64,000 nucleotides of DNA from Tupaia tana. Its lineage: Eukaryota > Chordata > Mammalia > Scandentia > Tupaiidae. Position 1 is the first letter of the stretch; the number at the start of each line of letters is the position of its first letter. Shown piece by piece: positions 58,660-64,000 of the stretch. Location of the stretch: contig JAKSZU010000002.1 in assembly GCA_026018925.1 (NCBI GenBank), forward strand, positions 54,516,337 through 54,580,336, given 5' to 3'. The notes below the pieces were generated by a model. It was given only the letters and a program-made list of their open reading frames with translations. It did not search any database and was not told where the DNA came from. The position numbers and the translations under genes are program-made.

Positions 58660-59320
58660 AAATGTACATACCTCCATTAGAGAAGGTTTTCTGGAGAGAT
58701 GGAACCAAAAGGCTCTATCTACATATCTGTATCTACCTATATACATCTGTATCTATACCATGTATGTCTATTCATCTCTGCAGTAATATATACACTGCCT
58801 ATATTTATCCATTAAAAAGGTACATAAATATATAAATATAGATAAATGTGAGGCGATTTATTAAGAGAACTGGTTCACAAGATTATGGAGGCTGAGACGT
58901 TCCACTATGGGCCTGAAGAAACAGGGAAGCCAATGGCATAGCTGCCTAAGTCCAAAGATCTCAGAACTAGAGAAGCTCATGGTGTAATACTCAGTCTAAG
59001 GCTGAAGGCTTGACTATCTCCACTAGTGCAAGTTATGCAATCTAAAGGCTAGAGAAACTGAAGTTCTAATATTCAAGGGCAGAAGAAGGGTGCCCCAGCT
59101 CCAGAGACAGATCTAATTTGCTTTTCTCTCTCTCTATTCTATTGATATATTGGCCTCAGCTGACTGGATGATACTCACCTACAGTGGGGGGTGAATTTTC
59201 CCACTTAGTCCACTGACTCACAAGTCAGTCTCCTGTGGTGACACCCTCACAAAAACACCCAGAAATAATGTTTTTCTTACTATATACATATTCCTTAATT
59301 TAGTCAAGTTGACGCTTAAA
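58660..59320 (+). mobile_element. ancient interspersed repeat, family not named
   Basis: GATTTATTAAGAGAACTGGT TCAC, GATTATGGAGGCTGAGACGT, CAGCTCCAGAGACAGATC, ACCCAGAAATAATGTTTTTC and AGTCAAGTTGACGCTTAAAA recur in the same order in many placental genomes. A TATC-rich microsatellite lies at 58,710-58,850. Confidence 0.6.
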
Positions 59321-60649
59321 AATCAACCTTCATATTACTTATAATTTATCTATATTTTTAAAATTATCTTTGAAGGGGCTGTACCTTTCTGCAGTTTTGC
59401 CTTTATAATGTGATGCGCCATGTTTTAGGGGAAAAAATATATAGTTCCTTTGCTGTTTTTGAGCTTCTTTTCTTCTTCACTTAATTATTTTAAAAAAATA
59501 TTTCCTAGTTTATTAGTAATTTCTCAAACAGAAACAAGTAGTAGGTGATATACAGTTGTTTCAATTAGGGCTCTAAATACAACCCACACTTGATTAAGCA
59601 AAGAAAAATTTATTATGAGCTCCTTGAGTACCTCATGGAACCCAAAGGTAAAAATGTGGAAGGATGAGAAGACCAAATCTAATGAAGATCTCAAATAGTG
59701 CTTTGATGCTCTCAGTCACTTATCTCCATTTGCATTTCTCTTTGGTTCCATGCTTCTCTCACTGCGGAACAGCTTTAGCAAAATGGTGGAGACACGGACA
59801 ATGACAGCATCAGATTCTACTATCTATGGCCCAAAACATTAGAGAGATTTATTGGGTTAACTCTCTTTTCTCCAAGCTAAGCCAAACAGCGACAAATAAC
59901 AAAATTTTTAAAAGTTATATGGGCTACTCATTGGCCACTTTGGGTCAGATGCCATCCAAAATACAACTAGTACACTCAGGAGGCGGGTTCATGTAACAAC
60001 TTACTTAATTAGTAGCAAGGTTGACTCTTGCCTCCTTTACAAAACTCACCCTTCCAGTGGTTCCTAGACGACACTTTCTCTGTTCTCCTTTTCTCTTTCT
60101 GGGGCTTGTGCTCATTCTCCATTGTTTTTCTCCACATCTGTTTTACCTATTCGTAGTGCCCAGGGCTCATGTTCCTCTCTATTGTACTTAATTTTCATTT
60201 TCTGGTGGTCCCATCCAGGACCCCATTGTTATTAGCATACTATCCACATGTCTCACTTAAAAATTTTTCTCTACCTGAGTTCTCTTCCTTTGTTATACTT
60301 ATCTAAGTAAACTCTCTTCTGTTGAATGTATAATACACATTTCCAACTCAATATGTCTAAAGTGGAATTCTTTAATCACCCCTACCTCCCTTTTATGCCT
60401 CTTGAACTTCTTGCTCTTCCCACTATCTTTTCCATCTTACTTAAAGTAAGGACATTCTATTCTTCTAGCTCTTTAGACCCCAAAACCTTGGAGTCATCCA
60501 TTTTTTTCTTTTTATTTTTCACCTACATCTCTTCTGCAATTCATAAATAAAACTTCAAAATATTAGAATCTAAGTACTTGTATTGTCTCCACTGATACCA
60601 ACTTAATGCAATAAAAAATAGTTTCTTACCAAGAAATTAGAGTATTCTC
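59321..60649. other. no gene seen; old repeat-like stretch at 59,550-59,960
   Basis: GCTCTAAATACAACCCACAC and ATGGGCTACTCATTGGCCAC TTTGGGTC resemble an old common repeat but I cannot assign it. Nothing else is recognised. Confidence 0.35.
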
Positions 60650-63120
60650 TTCCATGATCTCTGTTATTTGGCTTTTTAAATTATGTCTTCTTTGAGAGTT
60701 GTCTGTTCAGCTCATTGGCCTGTTTTTAAAATTGAGTAATTTTTTTTTTTTTTTTTTTTTTTTTTTGGTATTGGGGTAAACTCTTGAGTTCTCTAAATAT
60801 TCTGGTTATCAATCCTTTATATTAAGCATAGTTTGCAAAATTTCCTCCCATTCGATGGGTTGTCTTTTCACTGTAACTATTGTTTCTTTTGCTATACAGA
60901 AGCTTTTAGTTTGATGTTAACCCTACTTTCTGTTTTCAGAATTGTTACCTGCACTTTAGGGGTCTTAGTTAAGAAATCTTTGCCTACTCCAATGCCTTCA
61001 AATGTTTCCCATAAGTGGTTTTATAGTTTCAAATTTTAATTTCAGATTGATGATCCATTTTGAGTTTAATTTTGTTAATGGTGAGAGATAAAGATACAAT
61101 TTTATTTTTCTGCAGGTGGACAACTGGTTTTTCCAGCACTGTTTGCTATAAAGACTTACTTTCCTCTCATTCTCCTTGTAAAATTCAGTTGACTATATAT
61201 TTTGGGGTTTATTTCTGGATTCTCTGTTCTGTTCCATTGATCTGTGTATCTGTTTTCATGCCAATACCATGCTATTTTGATTATTACAACTTTCTAATGA
61301 AATTTGAGGTTTAGTAGGGTGATGTCTCCTGCTTTATTCTTTTTGTACACTATTGCCTTGGTGATAAGAGGGGTCTTCATGTTTTCAAATTTTATACTGT
61401 TTTTTATTTTTATTTCTATTTTTGTGAAGAATGTCACTGGTAATTGTTATGAATCACATTGAATTTGTAAATTAATTTGAATATATTTGACATTTTAATT
61501 ATATTGATTATTATAACACAAGAATAAGGGCTGTCATTTTCATTTTTTCTATCAGATTCAATTCCTTTTTCAGTCTTTCATAGCTCCCTTTGTAAAAATC
61601 TTTCTCCTCTTTGGTTAGATTTACTACTACCTTTTTTGGTGACTATTATAAATGGATTACTTTCTTAAATTCTGCATCAGTCTGTTCATTATTGGTGTAT
61701 TAAAATGGTATAGATTTTTATATATTGGTTTTATATCTTGCAAATTTACTGAATTTACTGATCACTTCTAGGATATTTTTATGAATTATTTTGGATTTTC
61801 TATGTTTATAACCATGCTGTATGTAAATAGGAACAACTTCTCTTCTCCCATTTTCTATTTGAATGCCTTTATTTTACCTACTTGTCTGTTGTGTTGGCTA
61901 AGACGTTCAGTACTATACTGCAAAGGAGGGGAGAAAGCTGACAACAACCTTGTCTTATTTCAGTTTCTGAGGGAAGGGGTTCAGTTTTTCCCATTTACTG
62001 TGATGTTTAGCTATGAGTTTGTCATATATGACTTTCAATTGTGTTAAGAATTGCACCTTCTACACTTTCTTTATTGAGATTCTTAATCATGAAGGAGTGC
62101 AGTATTTTATCAAATGCTTTTTCTGCATCAATTGATACAATTACATGGTTTTTATCTTTTGTTCCATCAATGTGATATATTACAGGTATTGCTTTTCATA
62201 TGTTGAAACATCCTTGCATCCTTGGAATATAGCCTAGTTGGTCATGATGTATAATCTTTTAAATGTGGTATTCAATTCAATTTGCTAGTATTTTGTTGAA
62301 ATTTTTTGCGTCTATATTCTTCAGGGATATTGGTCTGTAATTTTCTTTTATTGGTAGGTACTTGCATGTTTTCGGTATTGGGTGGTAGAGGCTTCATAGA
62401 ATCAGTTGGGGAGGATTCCTTACATTTTCTTTTCTTACTGTGCAATGTTTTATTCAGAACATGTTTATTTACACTCCCACATATCTTTAGCCTCTCTATT
62501 TTTTGTTTCCTTTTTTTCTTTTATACATTCAATCACTATATATCATTTAGCTTGTAAAGTGAATTTACCCAAAGTGAATACACTTTGCACCAGTCCAGTT
62601 GAAGATATACACGTAATTATCAACAGATAATCATCCATTTCTGTGTCCAATAACTGTCTTGCCTCTCTATTTTTCCTCCTTGATTCCTTTCCCCTCACTC
62701 TTCCCCCAATCCCAGCCTCTTCCAACATCATCTCCAGTATCCATAACCATTTTCCCTGTTTCTATCTACCTTACATTTGGATCTTTAGAAATAGCTTGAG
62801 GAGGATTAGTGTTAATTCTTCTTAGAAGTTTTTTACAATTCTGAAGTGAAGTCATTGGAATCTGGGCTTTTTCTTGCTGGGAGACTATTTATTATTGATT
62901 CAATCTCATTGCTTGTTATTGGTATATTCAAGCTTTCTTTTTATTCTTGGTTAAATCTAGGTATATTGTATGTGTCCAAAAATGTGTCCATCTCTTTTCA
63001 GTTTCTAGTTTGTTGGCATAGTGTTCTCTCTTTTGTATTTCTGTGATATCTGTTGTAATTTAACCTGTTTAATTAATGATTTTATTTATCTGGTTCCTTT
63101 CTCTGTTTTTCAGACTTTTT
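60650..63120 (-). mobile_element. L1 ORF2 fragment, antisense, with nested L1 3' end
   Basis: Plus-strand landmarks TGTCTGTTCAGCTCATTGGC, CTTTTGCTATACAGAAGC, TGATCCATTTTGAGTTTAAT, TTGATCTGTGTATCTG, TTGGTCATGATGTATAATC and GATTCAATCTCATTGCT are the reverse complement of the L1 3' half of ORF2. Many stops are present. At 62,428-62,768 an insertion interrupts it. Confidence 0.8.
62428..62768 (-). mobile_element. L1 3' end inserted into older L1, antisense
   Basis: CCTTACATTT occurs at 62,418-62,427 and 62,769-62,778, exactly bounding the interruption. Inside are a T-rich end, AATCACTATATATCATTTAG, ATTATCAACAGATAATCATC and a poly-pyrimidine L1 3' UTR (CCAATCCCAGCCTCTTCC). GCCTCTCTATTTTT occurs twice inside (62,490 and 62,660). 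Confidence 0.72.
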
Positions 63121-64000
63121 ATTTATATTATAGGGTATTAGGATACAATGAAACAATTCCTTCAGTGACTGAAGAAAAAGTATTCTGCTCTAGAGTCCTA
63201 AACATCTCTAAGATACTGTCCAAGTGCGATGGCAGAGTATTATAAAAATAAAATAAAGAATACTATAACAGATGCTCTGTTTTTGTAACTCTCCTGAAGA
63301 TGCAACTTAACAAAAAATATTGCCAACAAAATAAGAATAATTCAGGCAACACTTTCTACAGAGCAGAGCAGTAAAGGGAAAACTGCTGTATGGTAGCCTA
63401 GAGAGTTAGTACTCAAGATTGGAAAATGATGGAAGCTGTGTGGGTGGGGGTAGGTCTCTGAAAAGAAACAGTATTTGATTCTACACATACTTAATAGTGG
63501 AATGAAGAACTTAAAACGTGACAGTATAATGCAGGCACACAATTTTAGAATAACTCTCCTCCACTGCCACCTCCAAATTGGAGTATGGAAATATTAGGGA
63601 AAGAGAGTGAAAAATAAAGGAAAAGAGATCTCAAAGTGGTGAAATTTAGACACTGCGTGCTAACGTCAGGTTGAACTAATAATAAAATTAATATAACATC
63701 GAATAAACAGTTTCTGAGAAATGGCTGTCATGATCATGCTGAGATTTATTTCAGCAGCACATCCATAGTCCTTATCTGAGGGAATTACAGTCTGGCAGAG
63801 AATCAAGACACATATGAGATAATAATATTTGCTGCAAAAATTTAAGGAAGTCAGATTCCATATGAAACAGGGCTTGGTGTGTGGACTACATGTTGAGTTG
63901 GACTTTTAGATCTGGGCACCTCCCATACAAGCCAATGCTTAAAAACTGAGTGTCCTCCCCTCCTGCACTGGCAAGTTCATCCTTATTTTACTTTAGGTAG
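63121..64000. other. no gene seen
   Basis: Unique-looking AT-rich DNA to the window end. No supported feature. Confidence 0.4.

Overview
The window looks like AT-rich intergenic or intronic DNA from a placental mammal. It is dense in LINE-1 (L1), tRNA-derived SINEs, ancient MIR and L2-like repeats and fossil DNA transposons. I found no intact protein-coding gene, no spliced exon I can support, and no functional RNA gene. The dominant SINE (about 250 bp, tRNA-like head, CT-rich body, A-rich tail) is not Alu, B1, CAN, the rabbit C repeat, the equine ERE or a xenarthran DAS element, so I leave the order open. Nearly all open frames here are shadows of repeats or chance frames.

The most notable object is a composite retrotransposon on the minus strand at 9,004-12,567. 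It is flanked by a perfect 15-bp target-site duplication at an L1-endonuclease-type TTTTT/AA site, so it moved as one unit. Read 5' to 3' on its own strand it has (i) a tandem array of L1-type 5' UTR monomers, (ii) a perfect 26-bp CpG palindrome, (iii) the start of an L1 ORF1 with a premature stop, (iv) about 1.1 kb of a 25-bp, roughly 80% GC, CpG-rich minisatellite plus a GC-rich margin, where the rest of ORF1 and all of ORF2 should be, and (v) an L1-like 3' terminal segment with an A-rich tail. The architecture recalls SVA and LAVA elements of apes, which also carry a GC-rich VNTR and depend on L1 for mobility, but the parts differ. Two relatives are in the window: a half-L1 (ORF1-only) element at 46,855-49,280 with the same 5' UTR and a decayed copy of the palindrome, and a solo copy of the 3' terminal segment at 53,341-53,560.

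Layout: 1-9 kb has scattered SINEs and MIRs. 9.0-12.6 kb is the composite element. 12.6-15.0 kb has a SINE, a Tigger-like MITE, MIR and L2. 15.0-19.7 kb is repeat-poor and a candidate for conserved non-coding sequence. 20.3-28.4 kb is antisense L1 (one fragment, one nearly full-length) with nested SINEs. 28.8-29.7 kb is an older L1/HAL1-type fragment. 29.7-31.7 kb is a decayed Charlie1-type hAT transposon. 32.6-37.9 kb holds L1 3' ends, an L2-like repeat, SINEs and MIRs. 38-46 kb is mostly unique DNA with SINEs. 46.4-49.3 kb is the half-L1 and an L1 3' end. 50-60 kb has MER5-type MITEs, SINEs and older repeats. 60.65-63.1 kb is antisense L1 ORF2 with a nested L1 3' end.
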